From NCBI RefSeq assembly GCF_028689785.1, contig NZ_JAQVCN010000027.1, forward strand, positions 1-61,707: a DNA stretch of 61,707 nt. Direction: 5' to 3'. The DNA is from Zoogloea sp. (GTDB lineage Bacteria > Pseudomonadota > Gammaproteobacteria > Burkholderiales > Rhodocyclaceae). A model generated the notes under the pieces. That model did not search any database and was not told the origin of the DNA. It worked only from the letters and a program-made list of their open reading frames with translations. Positions 1-8,469 of this stretch are shown one piece after another. The position numbers and the translations under genes were made by a program. Numbering within the stretch: position 1 is the stretch's first letter; the number at the start of each line of letters is the position of its first letter.

Positions 1-186
1 GCCGATTCCGTTTCGGGCCGTTTCTACAAAGCGGGCCTGGTACTCTCGGCGATATTCCACGAGGAGGGCGAGCTTTTCTTCAACAGCCCGGTCACTGGCA
101 ATCAACTCGCCGAGCCGCCGTGCTGCGTCGTCCATGCGGGTGTTGGCGAGGTCCAGCAAAGGCTGTAGCGGGAACTGCTCGGTCAT
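1..186 (-). CDS. fliJ: Flagellar export chaperone FliJ, N-terminal part (gene runs off the window)
   Basis: The first 62 codons are present, starting at ATG 186 and reading off the left edge. The protein begins MTEQFPLQPLLDLANTRMDD and continues as a charged helix rich in Arg, Glu and Ala, as expected for FliJ, a small coiled-coil protein that works with the FliI ATPase in flagellar type III export. It follows fliI in the same direction after an 83-base gap, the usual place for fliJ. The ribosome site is weak (GAGAG about 9 bases upstream). Unusually, the gap contains a near-perfect sigma28-type promoter, so fliJ may also be transcribed apart from fliFGHI. Confidence 0.85.
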   Translation of the reverse strand, partial: MTEQFPLQPLLDLANTRMDDAARRLGELIASDRAVEEKLALLVEYRREYQARFVETARNGIG

Positions 187-204
187 CTTGTGTTTCTCTC
201 GGCG

Positions 205-231
205 TTATCGGACGGGGGCCGGAAATCTTTA
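205..231 (-). promoter_or_regulatory. Sigma28 (FliA)-type promoter in the fliI-fliJ gap
   Basis: On the minus strand TAAAGATT (224-231) is followed by exactly 11 bases and then TCCGATAA (205-212). The enterobacterial FliA consensus is TAAAGTTT-N11-GCCGATAA, so each half matches 7 of 8 and the spacing is exact. It points at fliJ, with the expected start about 20 bases before its ATG. Promoter activity is inferred. Confidence 0.65.
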
Positions 232-269
232 GGGGCAGGGTCTGATGACCTTGCTGGCCGGCGCGCGCG

Positions 270-1673
270 TCACGGGGTGGTACCAAACAGTGCGTGAAGC
301 TTCTCCACGGCGGATTCGTAGGGTTCGCTCTCCTCGATGCGCTGCTGCAGGAAGGCCTCCAGGCGCGGATACATGGCGACGGCCTGGTCGAGAACCGGGT
401 CGGAGCCGGCGTGGTAGGCCCCCACTGCGATCAGGTCGCGGGAGCGCTGGTAACGGGAGAAAAGCTGCTTGAAGCGCCGCACCATGTCGAAGTGCTGGCT
501 CTTGACCAGGTTGTGCATGGCTCGGGAGATGGACTGCTCGATGTCGATGGCCGGGTAGTGGCCCTGGTCGGCGAGGTTGCGGGACAGCACGATGTGACCG
601 TCGAGGATGGCCCGGGCCGAGTCGGCGATGGGGTCCTGCTGGTCGTCGCCCTCGGCGAGCACGGTGTAGAAGGCGGTGATGGAGCCGCCACCTTCGGGGC
701 CGTTGCCAGCCCGTTCGACCAGCGCCGGAAGGCGCGCGAACACCGACGGCGGGTAACCGCGGGTGACCGGCGGTTCGCCGATGGCCAGGGCGATCTCGCG
801 CTGGGCCATGGCGTAGCGGGTGAGGGAGTCCATGATCAGCAGCACCTGCTTGCCCTGGTCGCGGAAGTACTCGGCCACGGTGGTGGCGTAGGAGGCGCCC
901 TGCAGGCGCATCAGCGGGCTGCAGTCGGCCGGGGCGGCGATGACGGCTGAGCGGGCCAGGCCCTCCGGGCCCAGGTTGTGTTCGATGAATTCCTTTACCT
1001 CGCGGCCCCGCTCGCCGATCAGCCCGACGACGATCACATCTGCGGCGGTGTAGCGGGCCATCATGCCTATGAGTACCGATTTACCCACGCCGGAGCCAGC
1101 GAAGAGACCCATCCGCTGGCCCCGCCCCACGGTCAGCAGCGCATTGATGGCGCGGATGCCCACGTCCAGGGACTGGTTGATCGGCGCGCGCTGGAGGGGG
1201 TTGATGGGGCGAGCCTGGAGGGGGCGGGAGTGACGTACCGCCAGGGGGCCGAGGCCATCAAGGGGCCGGCCAGCGCCGTCCACCACTCGTCCGAGGAGTT
1301 CGTCGCCCATGGGCAGGTGCTTGGCCCGGTCGGAGGCGCGGCGGCGGGGTTCTATGCGCTCGCCGGCAATCAGTGGCGGCTGAGTGGGTTCTACCGGTAG
1401 CACCTGGGCGCCGGGTGCCAGGCCGAAGACGTCGTCGGTGGGCATCAGAAAGATCTTTTCGCCGTGAAAGCCCACTACCTCGGCCTCCACCGAGCTGCCG
1501 CCGGGGATGATGATGCGGCAACCGGAGCCGAGGGGCAGTTTGAGCCCGGAGGCTTCCATCACCAGTCCGTTGATGCGGGTGAGGCGGCCCGACATCTGGT
1601 AAGGGGTGGTTGCCCCCACGAGCTTGCGCCCGTCGGCGAGAAAGGCTCTCCAGGTTTCGATGCCGTGTTCCAT
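270..1673 (-). CDS. fliI: Flagellum-specific ATPase FliI
   Basis: 467 residues, the normal size for FliI, the hexameric ATPase at the base of the flagellar export apparatus, related to the F1 beta subunit. The Walker A loop GSGVGKS lies at residues 193-199. Family blocks such as [10 protein letters not shown], the Walker B-like [17 protein letters not shown] stretch and [10 protein letters not shown] follow. The start codon shares one base with the stop of fliH (TGATG), so the two are translationally coupled. It is the fourth gene of the fliF-fliG-fliH-fliI-fliJ set. The type III secretion homologue is ruled out by the flagellar neighbours. Confidence 0.97.
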   Translation of the reverse strand: MEHGIETWRAFLADGRKLVGATTPYQMSGRLTRINGLVMEASGLKLPLGSGCRIIIPGGSSVEAEVVGFHGEKIFLMPTDDVFGLAPGAQVLPVEPTQPPLIAGERIEPRRRASDRAKHLPMGDELLGRVVDGAGRPLDGLGPLAVRHSRPLQARPINPLQRAPINQSLDVGIRAINALLTVGRGQRMGLFAGSGVGKSVLIGMMARYTAADVIVVGLIGERGREVKEFIEHNLGPEGLARSAVIAAPADCSPLMRLQGASYATTVAEYFRDQGKQVLLIMDSLTRYAMAQREIALAIGEPPVTRGYPPSVFARLPALVERAGNGPEGGGSITAFYTVLAEGDDQQDPIADSARAILDGHIVLSRNLADQGHYPAIDIEQSISRAMHNLVKSQHFDMVRRFKQLFSRYQRSRDLIAVGAYHAGSDPVLDQAVAMYPRLEAFLQQRIEESEPYESAVEKLHALFGTTP

Positions 1674-2401
1674 CAGGGGCTTTCACCATCCCAGGGGATG
1701 TTGCGGCTGAGGTTGTCCATGACTCTGCGCCAGCGGGTCTGCACCGTGGCGTCGATCTGGCTGCCGGCGGCCTCGATGCGCACGCCGCCGCGGGTGATGG
1801 TGACATCGTCGACCAGCCGGTGACCGGCGTGGGATAACTGTTCACCCAGGTATTCCTTGGTCATGGCCAGATCCTCCGGGTTGATGTGGATGAGGGCGTG
1901 GGCCTGGGGCGATTGAAGCAGGGCTTCCCGGATCAGGTCGACGACCGACTCGGGGCGCACAACCAGGGTTTGACGCACCATCTGGCGGGCCAGCTCGGTG
2001 GCCAGGGCCAGGATCTCGTCGGCTACCTCCTGGTCGAGACGGGTCATGGCGTTTTCCAGGCTCTCGACAAGACCGTGAAATTGCATCGCTTCAATGCGGC
2101 CGCGCGCCGTGCCCTCTTCGTAGCCCGCAGCGTAGCCATCTTTGCGGGCTTCCTCATGGATGCGCTCGATGTCTTCGGCGGTGGGCAGGTGGATATCCGG
2201 CTCAGGCTCGATGGCAGCCGCAGGCGGGGGGGGCAACTCGACCGGTGGTGGCGGTGGCGGCGTTTCGGTGATGTCCGGGGGCGATTCCGCACAGCTTTCG
2301 ACGGGCTCCGGTGCCGCCGGCTGTGCTTCTGCGGGCGCGTCGAAGGAGGGAAGATCCCAGCGCTGATAGGCGCCGACGGCCTGGTGACGGTTCATGGACA
2401 T
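1673..2401 (-). CDS. fliH: Flagellar assembly protein FliH (export ATPase regulator)
   Basis: 242 residues. FliH binds FliI as a dimer, restrains its ATPase and docks it to the C ring. The N-terminal third (about residues 20-75) is low-complexity, Pro/Glu-rich, with a run of six prolines; FliH N-termini are generally variable. From about residue 80 the family's helical region follows ([15 protein letters not shown], a Gly-rich repeat zone typical of FliH), then the FliH/YscL-like C-terminal domain. It lies 15 bases after fliG and overlaps fliI by one base. Assignment rests on the C-terminal half and on gene order. Confidence 0.9.
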   Translation of the reverse strand: MSMNRHQAVGAYQRWDLPSFDAPAEAQPAAPEPVESCAESPPDITETPPPPPPVELPPPPAAAIEPEPDIHLPTAEDIERIHEEARKDGYAAGYEEGTARGRIEAMQFHGLVESLENAMTRLDQEVADEILALATELARQMVRQTLVVRPESVVDLIREALLQSPQAHALIHINPEDLAMTKEYLGEQLSHAGHRLVDDVTITRGGVRIEAAGSQIDATVQTRWRRVMDNLSRNIPWDGESP

Positions 2402-2416
2402 GGTGGGCGGTGAGGC

Positions 2417-3418
2417 TTAAACGAAGGCATCGTCCCCGCCGCCGCTGCCAAGCGCGATCTGGCCCTCTTCGGCCAGACGCCGGGCGGTCTTGAGGATTTC
2501 CTTCTGTTCGGCCTCCACTTCGGACAGGCGCACCGGGCCGCGGGATTCGAGATCTTCCCGGAGCATCTCGGCGGCGCGCTGGGACATGTTCTTGAAGATC
2601 TTCTCGCGCATCTCGGGCGGTGCGCCCTTCAGGGCGATGACCAGGGAGTCACTCTGGACTTCACGCAGCAGGGTCTGGATGCCCCGGTCGTCGAGTTCCA
2701 TGAGGTTCTCGAACACGAACATCTCGTCAAGGATCTTCTGAGCCAGGTCCGGATCGTATTCCCGTACGTTGTCGAGGATCGCTGTCTCGGCGGCCGAACC
2801 GACGAAGTTGAGAATGTCCGCGGCATGACGTACGCCGCCCATGGCGGTCTTCTTGACCGTGGATGCCCCAGCCAGCATCCGGGTGAGGGCTTCGTTGAGT
2901 TCGCGCAGGGCAACCGGCTGCACCCCGTCCAGGGTGGCGATGCGCAGCAGCACATCGTTGCGCAGCCGGTCGGTAAAGTGTTTGAGGATCTCGCCGGCCT
3001 GGTCGAACTCCAGGTGCACCAGGATGGTGGCGATGATCTGGGGGTGCTCGTTCTTGATCATGTCGGCGGCAGTAGCCGCGTCCATCCACTTCAGGCTTTC
3101 GATGCCGGCAGTGTCGGAGCCCTGCAGCACGCGGCTGATCAGGTGGGTGGCGCGCTCGTCGCCGAGGGCTTTGGTGAGCATGGCTTTGATGTGCTCATGG
3201 TCGGCCTCAATGGGCGTGCCCTTCTCGGCAAAGACGATCAGTTCGTCGAGAACAATCTCGACCTTCTCCCGGGGCTGGGAGGGCATGCCGGCCATGGCAG
3301 CGCCGAGCTTCTGGACCTCCTTGGGGCCGAGCAGCTTCAATACTTCGGCCGCTTCGTCGGCACCCAGGGTCATCAACAGCAGGGCACTCTTTTCCTGGCC
3401 CTCATCGTTGCTGCTCAT
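2417..3418 (-). CDS. fliG: Flagellar motor switch protein FliG
   Basis: 333 residues, normal for FliG, the C-ring protein that transmits torque from the stator and binds the FliF MS ring. The EHPQ motif of the middle domain is visible (KNEHPQIIATILVHLE, near residue 125), as is the charged C-terminal torque helix region (MREKIFKNMSQRAAEMLRED). The start ATG at 3418 lies inside the end of fliF, a 17-base overlap, so translation is coupled to fliF. No irregularities seen. Confidence 0.97.
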   Translation of the reverse strand: MSSNDEGQEKSALLLMTLGADEAAEVLKLLGPKEVQKLGAAMAGMPSQPREKVEIVLDELIVFAEKGTPIEADHEHIKAMLTKALGDERATHLISRVLQGSDTAGIESLKWMDAATAADMIKNEHPQIIATILVHLEFDQAGEILKHFTDRLRNDVLLRIATLDGVQPVALRELNEALTRMLAGASTVKKTAMGGVRHAADILNFVGSAAETAILDNVREYDPDLAQKILDEMFVFENLMELDDRGIQTLLREVQSDSLVIALKGAPPEMREKIFKNMSQRAAEMLREDLESRGPVRLSEVEAEQKEILKTARRLAEEGQIALGSGGGDDAFV

Positions 3419-5105
3419 TGCTTCCCATCCATTCCTTGATCAGATTGGCGACCACGCGCGGGTTGTTCTTGGCAATCTCGTGCACCTTGGCGAGTTTATC
3501 GTCATAGGCCAGGCGGGCTGCGGCTTCTGGCGACAGCGCCACTTCAGCGCCTTCCTCGTCCTCGCCTTCCTCACCTTCTTCGCCATCTTCGCCGTCGGCA
3601 CGGCCAGCCGCGGCATCGTCTTCTTCCTTCTCCTCGGGCGGGGGGGGCATGACCTGCTTCATCAGCGGCCGGATCACCCCGAAGGCCACAAAGGCGATCA
3701 CACCGGCGATGACCAGATACTTGATGAGCTCCTTGAATAGGGCAATGTTGTCCGGATCCTTCCAGATCGGGGTTTCGAAGGCGTCCTTGTCGGAGGTGAC
3801 GAAGGCGCTGCTGGCGACATTGATGGTGTCGCCCCGATCCTTGCTGTAGCCGACCGCTTCGCGGACGAGGTCTTCAACCTGCTTGCGCTCCTCGTCGGTG
3901 AGGGGGACGGTCTTGCTGTTGCCGTTCTTGTCCTTTTCTTCCTTGTGGTTGATGGCCACGGCCACCGACAGGCGCTTGATCTGGCCGAGGGCCTTGCGCG
4001 TGTGCTGGATGGTCTTGTCCACTTCGTAATTGATGGTTGCGCTCTTGCTGGTGGTGAGGGGGAGTTGGCCGCTGGCGCTGGTCGTTCCCGGCACGGCTGG
4101 CGTGGTTACAGGCGCGGTGGCGGGCACGGGGGGCTGGTTGCTGAGGGCGCCCGGAACCCCCTGCGGCCCTTGGTCGCGGGTCTGGCTCTCGTTGCTCTGC
4201 TGGCTGCGGATAGCCTGTTCGGGGGAGGGGTTGGGGCGGTAGGTCTCGGCAGTCTGTTCGGTCTGGTTGAAATCCACGTCGGCAGATACCTGGGCGCGGA
4301 AATTGCCCTTGCCGAAGAGTGGCGTGAGGATGGCATTGATACGCTCGATATAGCCTTCCTCCAGCTCGCGGGTGTATTTGATCTGGGTGGCGTCGAGGGA
4401 GGTGCGCAGGGGGTCGGGCTTTTTGGTGAGGAGGCTGCCGTCCTGGTCGATCACGCTCACGTTGTCGTTGGACAGATTCGGTACGCTGGACGAGATCAGG
4501 TGCACGATGCCCGCGATCTGGGCCTGATCGAGACTGCGTCCGGTGTGCAGATTCACCATCACCGAGGCGGTGGGTTTCTGCTCGTCGCGCAGGAAGGCCG
4601 TCTGCTTGGGAATGGCCAGATGTACCCGTGCTCCGGCGACACTGGCGATTGCGGAGATGGTGCGCGACAGCTCGCCTTCCAGGGCGCGCTGGTAGTTCAC
4701 TTGTTCGTGGAACTGGGACAGGCCGAGCTTCTGGGTCTCCATCAGCTCGAAGCCCACCAGGCCGCCCTTGGGGATGCCCTGGGCGGCGAGGCGCAGGCGC
4801 AGGTCATGGACCTGGGTGGCAGGGACCAGGATGGCGTTGCCGTTTTCCGAGAACTTGTAGGGGATGTTCTGCTGCTGGAGGCTGGCAACGACGGCACCGC
4901 CGTCCTTCTCGGCGAGGTTGGAGAACAGTACGGAATAGTCGGGTTGGCGGCTCCACAGCAGCACGCCGACGATCAGGGCAATGCCGAACGCCAGCGCAGC
5001 GCCGGCAGCAAGCTTCTGGCGCTGGGACAGATTGCGGATGTTCTCCTGCACCTGGGCAAACGGTGAGGCGGGCGGTACCGGAGCGGCGGCCTCTTCTGCT
5101 GCCAT
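3402..5105 (-). CDS. fliF: Flagellar MS-ring protein FliF
   Basis: 567 residues. FliF forms the inner-membrane MS ring on which the rotor and export gate are built. A first membrane helix lies near residues 34-52 and a second near residues 463-480 (LIKYLVIAGVIAFVAFGVI), bracketing the large periplasmic ring domains. An acidic Glu/Asp/Gly-rich stretch near residues 490-520 precedes the C-terminal FliG-binding tail. First gene of the minus-strand fliFGHIJ set, divergent from fleS across 155 bases that contain TTGCCG repeats. I found no sigma54 element with correct GG-N10-GC spacing in front of it. Confidence 0.97.
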   Translation of the reverse strand: MAAEEAAAPVPPASPFAQVQENIRNLSQRQKLAAGAALAFGIALIVGVLLWSRQPDYSVLFSNLAEKDGGAVVASLQQQNIPYKFSENGNAILVPATQVHDLRLRLAAQGIPKGGLVGFELMETQKLGLSQFHEQVNYQRALEGELSRTISAIASVAGARVHLAIPKQTAFLRDEQKPTASVMVNLHTGRSLDQAQIAGIVHLISSSVPNLSNDNVSVIDQDGSLLTKKPDPLRTSLDATQIKYTRELEEGYIERINAILTPLFGKGNFRAQVSADVDFNQTEQTAETYRPNPSPEQAIRSQQSNESQTRDQGPQGVPGALSNQPPVPATAPVTTPAVPGTTSASGQLPLTTSKSATINYEVDKTIQHTRKALGQIKRLSVAVAINHKEEKDKNGNSKTVPLTDEERKQVEDLVREAVGYSKDRGDTINVASSAFVTSDKDAFETPIWKDPDNIALFKELIKYLVIAGVIAFVAFGVIRPLMKQVMPPPPEEKEEDDAAAGRADGEDGEEGEEGEDEEGAEVALSPEAAARLAYDDKLAKVHEIAKNNPRVVANLIKEWMGSNEQQR

Positions 5106-5183
5106 GGAAACATTCCCCCTATTTCGGATGCTCGCATTCTGGCGCGTCGCCTACTCTTTCTACAAAAGGATTAGCGGCGCTTT

Positions 5184-5210
5184 TTGCCGCCTATTTGCCG
5201 CCTTGCCGGG
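5184..5210. promoter_or_regulatory. Three TTGCCG direct repeats between fliF and fleS (possible activator site)
   Basis: TTGCCGC at 5184-5190, TTGCCGCC at 5195-5202 and TTGCCGGG at 5203-5210 lie in tandem in the divergent fliF/fleS gap, with 11 and 8 bases between repeat starts. A related cluster lies inside fleR upstream of the fliE sigma54 promoter. Recurrence at two flagellar control regions suggests a binding site, perhaps for FleR. The protein is not established by sequence alone. Confidence 0.35.
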
Positions 5211-5260
5211 GCTGCGGCAGGCCTAAGCTGCGAACCGGTGAATTTCGTCTCCGTCTCCCC

Positions 5261-6364
5261 ATGACCGACCCTGCTACCGAAGACCGTCTTGATGCCCGTC
5301 AGCTGGCCGATGCCTTTCGCCAGTTCAGCCAGGCGTCCGAGGCACTGACCGGTGCCTACGCCGGGCTGCAGACCCAGGTTGGCCAGCTGACCGAGCGCCT
5401 GAGCGTCCTGATGGGCGCGTTGCCGGCGGGCGTGGTGGTGCTAGACCGGGATGCCTGCGTGGTGCAGGCCAACAAGGCCGTCGAAGGCATGTTTGGTGCG
5501 CAGCTGGCAGGGGTGGACTGGACGGCTTTTTGTGCCACTCGCCTGATCGGCACCGAAACGCCGGGTGAGTGGCAGGTGGATCATGCCGGCGAAACCCGGC
5601 GCGTGACCCGGGTGGATGCGCCGCTGGAGTCCGGCGAGGGGCGCATCGTGTTGCTGACCGATGTCACCGAAGCCCATCACATGCGCCTGGCGGCCGAGCG
5701 TAACGAGCGCCTGGCTGCCATGGGAGAAATGGTGGCTGGCCTGGCCCATCAGCTACGCACGCCCCTGTCGGCAGCGCTGCTGTATACGGCCACCCTGGTG
5801 CAGCAGGAGATGGCTCCGGCCGACAAGGAGCGTGTTGGAACCCGCGCCCTGGAGCGTTTGCGTCACCTGGAAAAACTGATTCGCGACATGCTGTTGTTCG
5901 CCCGCGGCGAGACTCTCGGACGCGAACCTTTTGCCATCTGTGACCTGGTGGCCGAGCTGACCCAGACGCTGGAGCCCGTCGCCCGGGCCCGCGGCCTGCG
6001 CTTTGAGGCCAGCTGTGCCTGCGGTGACACCCGCGTGGTGGGGGACCGCAAGGCCATTGCCGGCGCCCTCACCAATCTGCTCGAGAACGCCGTCCAGGTC
6101 CTGGAGGCTGGCGGCACCATCCATTTTCACGCGGAGCACGACGGTGTGCGGGCCTGCTTCAGGGTTGCGGATGACGGCCGCGGTATCGATCCCGCCCTAC
6201 AGTCACGGCTTTTCGAGCCGTTCTTTACTACCCGTCCCGACGGAACCGGTCTGGGGCTGGCGATTGCCCGAGGGGTGGCCCGCGCCCACGGAGGCGACAT
6301 CGGTATCGAGTCGGAGCCCGGCCGTGGCTCCACCTTCACCCTGACCCTCGCCATGGGCGGCTGA
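5261..6364 (+). CDS. fleS: Flagellar two-component sensor kinase FleS/FlrB-like
   Basis: 367 residues from ATG 5261; an open frame extends upstream but that part is antisense to fliF. There is no membrane segment, so the kinase is cytoplasmic, like FleS/FlrB. A coiled region at residues 20-50 leads into a PAS-like domain (about 50-140). The phospho-acceptor His163 lies in LAHQLRTPLS. The ATPase domain has NLLENAVQ (N box), DDGRGIDP (G1), FFTTRPDGTGLGLAI (F/G2). FleS phosphorylates FleR to switch on sigma54-dependent hook and basal-body genes. It is followed after 34 bases by fleR. Confidence 0.88.
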   Translation: MTDPATEDRLDARQLADAFRQFSQASEALTGAYAGLQTQVGQLTERLSVLMGALPAGVVVLDRDACVVQANKAVEGMFGAQLAGVDWTAFCATRLIGTETPGEWQVDHAGETRRVTRVDAPLESGEGRIVLLTDVTEAHHMRLAAERNERLAAMGEMVAGLAHQLRTPLSAALLYTATLVQQEMAPADKERVGTRALERLRHLEKLIRDMLLFARGETLGREPFAICDLVAELTQTLEPVARARGLRFEASCACGDTRVVGDRKAIAGALTNLLENAVQVLEAGGTIHFHAEHDGVRACFRVADDGRGIDPALQSRLFEPFFTTRPDGTGLGLAIARGVARAHGGDIGIESEPGRGSTFTLTLAMGG

Positions 6365-6398
6365 CGCCCCGTTGCACCCGAGTTTTAGAGAGACCCTC

Positions 6399-7796
6399 AT
6401 GCCAGAAGCCCTTCACATCCTGGTTGTTGAAGACGACGCTCCCCTGCGGGACGCGGTGTGCCTGACCCTCGAGCTAGCCGGCCATGCCGTCACCGGGGTC
6501 GGCGATGGCCCGGCCGCTCTGGCGGAAGTTGATCGGCAGGCCTTCAACCTGGTGCTTTCCGATCTGAAGATGCAGCCGATGGATGGCTTGCAGCTCCTGG
6601 CCGAACTGCGCCAGCGCCTGCCCCAGTTGCCCGTGTTGCTGATGACCGCCTTTGGTGACGTGGAGAAGGCGGTGGATGCCATGCGCGGCGGCGCCTGTGA
6701 TTTTCTGATGAAGCCCTTCGAGCCCGCGGTGCTGCTAGAGCATGTGCAGCGCTATGCCTTGACCCGTCAGGCCGACGGCATGATCGCAGCCGACCCCCAC
6801 ACCCGCAACCTGCTGGCCCTGGCCGATAAGGTTGCCGAGACCGACGCCACGGTGCTGCTCAACGGGGAGTCAGGCACGGGCAAGGAAGTCTTTGCCCGCT
6901 ATCTTCACGAACACTCCCTGCGGCGCAGCGGCCCCTTTGTGGCCATCAACTGCGCGGCCATTCCCGACACGCTCCTTGAAGCCACCTTGTTTGGTCACGA
7001 GAAGGGCGCATTCACCGGTGCAGCCACATCCCAGGCCGGCAAGTTTGAGCAGGCGGAAGGCGGCACCCTGCTGCTTGATGAAATCTCGGAAATGCCGCTG
7101 GGGCTGCAGGCCAAGCTGCTGCGGGTGCTGCAGGAGCGCGAGGTGGAGCGGGTGGGGGGCAAGAAGGCCATTCCCCTGGACATCCGCGTGCTGGCGACGA
7201 CCAACCGTGACATGACCAAGGAAGTGGCGGCAGGGCGCTTCCGGGAGGATCTTTTCTATCGGCTCAACGTGTTTCCGCTGGCTATCCCGTCCCTGCGTGA
7301 GCGGCCGGGTGACATCGTGCCGCTGGCGCGGCATTTTGCACTGATGCACGGAGCCCGTCTGAAGCGGGCCGGCCGGCTCTCGCCCGAGGCTGAGGCCGTG
7401 CTGGTCACCTACCATTGGCCCGGTAATGTGCGGGAGCTAGAGAACACCGTTCAGCGCGCCCTGATTCTGAGCGGGAGTGATGCGGTGTCGGCGGAGACCG
7501 TCCGCCTGTGCCTGCCCCACTGGAATGGTGAGCCTGTGCGCCTGCCGGTTTCGCCGCTTGCCGTTTCGGCAAATATTGCCGCAGATCCGGTAGTTTCTGC
7601 CGTAGAGGTCGGTGAGGGGGCCAAGGACGCGGGGCGTCCGGCCAACATGAAGGATCTGGAGCGTGAGCACATTCTGCAGGTTCTGAAGGAAGTGGGCGGG
7701 TCGCGAAAGCGTGCTGTGGCGCAGCTTGGCATCTCCGAGCGGACGCTGCGTTACAAGCTCCAGCAGTATCGCGAAGAGGGGCTCTTCTCTGGCTGA
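6399..7796 (+). CDS. fleR: Sigma54-dependent flagellar response regulator FleR/FlrC-like
   Basis: 465 residues from ATG 6399; an upstream TTG at 6372 is possible but less likely. Receiver domain at 1-115 with phospho-acceptor Asp55 ([10 protein letters not shown]). AAA+ domain at about 130-365 with Walker A GESGTGKE, the sigma54-contact loop GAFTGA, Walker B LLLDEIS and an arginine-finger region. The C-terminal Fis-type helix-turn-helix ([20 protein letters not shown]) binds enhancer DNA. The nearest obvious target is fliE, which has a consensus sigma54 promoter just downstream. Pairing with fleS inside the flagellar block makes FleR/FlrC the natural call over generic NtrC. Confidence 0.92.
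   Translation: MPEALHILVVEDDAPLRDAVCLTLELAGHAVTGVGDGPAALAEVDRQAFNLVLSDLKMQPMDGLQLLAELRQRLPQLPVLLMTAFGDVEKAVDAMRGGACDFLMKPFEPAVLLEHVQRYALTRQADGMIAADPHTRNLLALADKVAETDATVLLNGESGTGKEVFARYLHEHSLRRSGPFVAINCAAIPDTLLEATLFGHEKGAFTGAATSQAGKFEQAEGGTLLLDEISEMPLGLQAKLLRVLQEREVERVGGKKAIPLDIRVLATTNRDMTKEVAAGRFREDLFYRLNVFPLAIPSLRERPGDIVPLARHFALMHGARLKRAGRLSPEAEAVLVTYHWPGNVRELENTVQRALILSGSDAVSAETVRLCLPHWNGEPVRLPVSPLAVSANIAADPVVSAVEVGEGAKDAGRPANMKDLEREHILQVLKEVGGSRKRAVAQLGISERTLRYKLQQYREEGLFSG
7558..7584 (+). promoter_or_regulatory. TTGCCG palindrome and extra copy inside fleR (candidate enhancer for fliE)
   Basis: A perfect inverted repeat TTGCCGTTTCGGCAA (7558-7572) is followed by ATATTGCCGCAG. It lies in the fleR coding sequence between the AAA+ and helix-turn-helix regions, where protein constraint is weakest, about 240 bases upstream of the fliE sigma54 promoter. 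This is a normal distance for an enhancer. The same hexamer is repeated in the fliF/fleS gap. Confidence 0.35.
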
Positions 7797-7813
7797 TGGC
7801 CTCTTGTGCTGCT

Positions 7814-7829
7814 TGGCACGTGCTTTGCT
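7814..7829 (+). promoter_or_regulatory. Sigma54 (RpoN) promoter of fliE
   Basis: TGGCACG (7814-7820), four bases, then TTGCT (7825-7829): a full match to the sigma54 consensus TGGCACG-N4-TTGCW with GG and GC ten bases apart. The predicted start is near 7840, and AGGAGCAGG (7849-7857) supplies the ribosome site of fliE. The upstream sigma54 activator gene fleR fits this promoter. Confidence 0.9.
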
Positions 7830-7859
7830 CTGCTATAGTCGAGACAAAGGAGCAGGATC

Positions 7860-8180
7860 ATGGATACCCGCGGAATCGATCAAATGCTGTCCGAGCTGCG
7901 CGCCACTTCACAGGTGGCGTCGGGCAAGGCCGCGCAGGCCGCGACGGCCGCCGGTGAAACCGATTTCGGGCAGGTCCTGCAAAGCGCCATTGCCGACGTG
8001 AGCTCAGCCCAGATGCAGGCCCAGGAGATGGCCAAGGGCTTCTCGGCGGGTGATCCCAATGTGAATCTGCAGGATGTGATGGTCAATCTGCAAAAAGCCA
8101 GCCTGTCCTTCCAGCAGATGGTTCAGGTGCGCAACAAGCTTGTGACTGCTTACCAGGACATGATGAACATGTCTGTCTGA
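7860..8180 (+). CDS. fliE: Flagellar hook-basal body protein FliE
   Basis: 106 residues, normal for FliE, the export-gate/rod junction protein that links the MS ring to the proximal rod. The C-terminal part has the family signature (DPNVNLQDVMVNLQKASLSF, then QMVQVRNKLVTAYQDMMNM). ATG 7860 has a good ribosome site. fliE often heads the fliFGHIJ operon; here it is detached from it, placed downstream of fleSR on the opposite strand with its own sigma54 promoter. Confidence 0.97.
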   Translation: MDTRGIDQMLSELRATSQVASGKAAQAATAAGETDFGQVLQSAIADVSSAQMQAQEMAKGFSAGDPNVNLQDVMVNLQKASLSFQQMVQVRNKLVTAYQDMMNMSV

Positions 8181-8469
8181 GGGATTGCCTTGCTCCCGGC
8201 GAGCTCTGCTTCCAGCACAACGATGCACTTGGCTTCATGCCGCGGCAAGTGAGCCAGCGGCTTGTTGCCCTGTCATGGGTATGACTCAACTTCTGGCCAG
8301 ATTGATGAGGCTGTGTGTAGGCTTCAGGCCCGCAATTGCTTGAGAATGGCCGCCGACCGGTAGAGGCCTCCCTCGAAGCTGCGCACCGTCGCGCCGCTCT
8401 GTCCGCTCCTTCTATGCCATCGCCAAACAAAAAACTGGCATTGCCGGCTTTCTTGTGCTGACGAAAAGT
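8181..8469. other. Gap between convergent fliE and ycgR
   Basis: 289 bases with no open frame that looks coding, no strong hairpin with a T run, and no recognisable RNA. The right end is AT-richer (CAAACAAAAAAC near 8425). Since fliE and ycgR converge here, transcription should end inside it, but I could not place a clear intrinsic terminator. Confidence 0.4.

Noticed and set aside
5106-5180. Possible sigma54 promoter in front of fliF
   Set aside because: Several GG and GC pairs occur but none with the required ten-base spacing and TGGC context on the minus strand.
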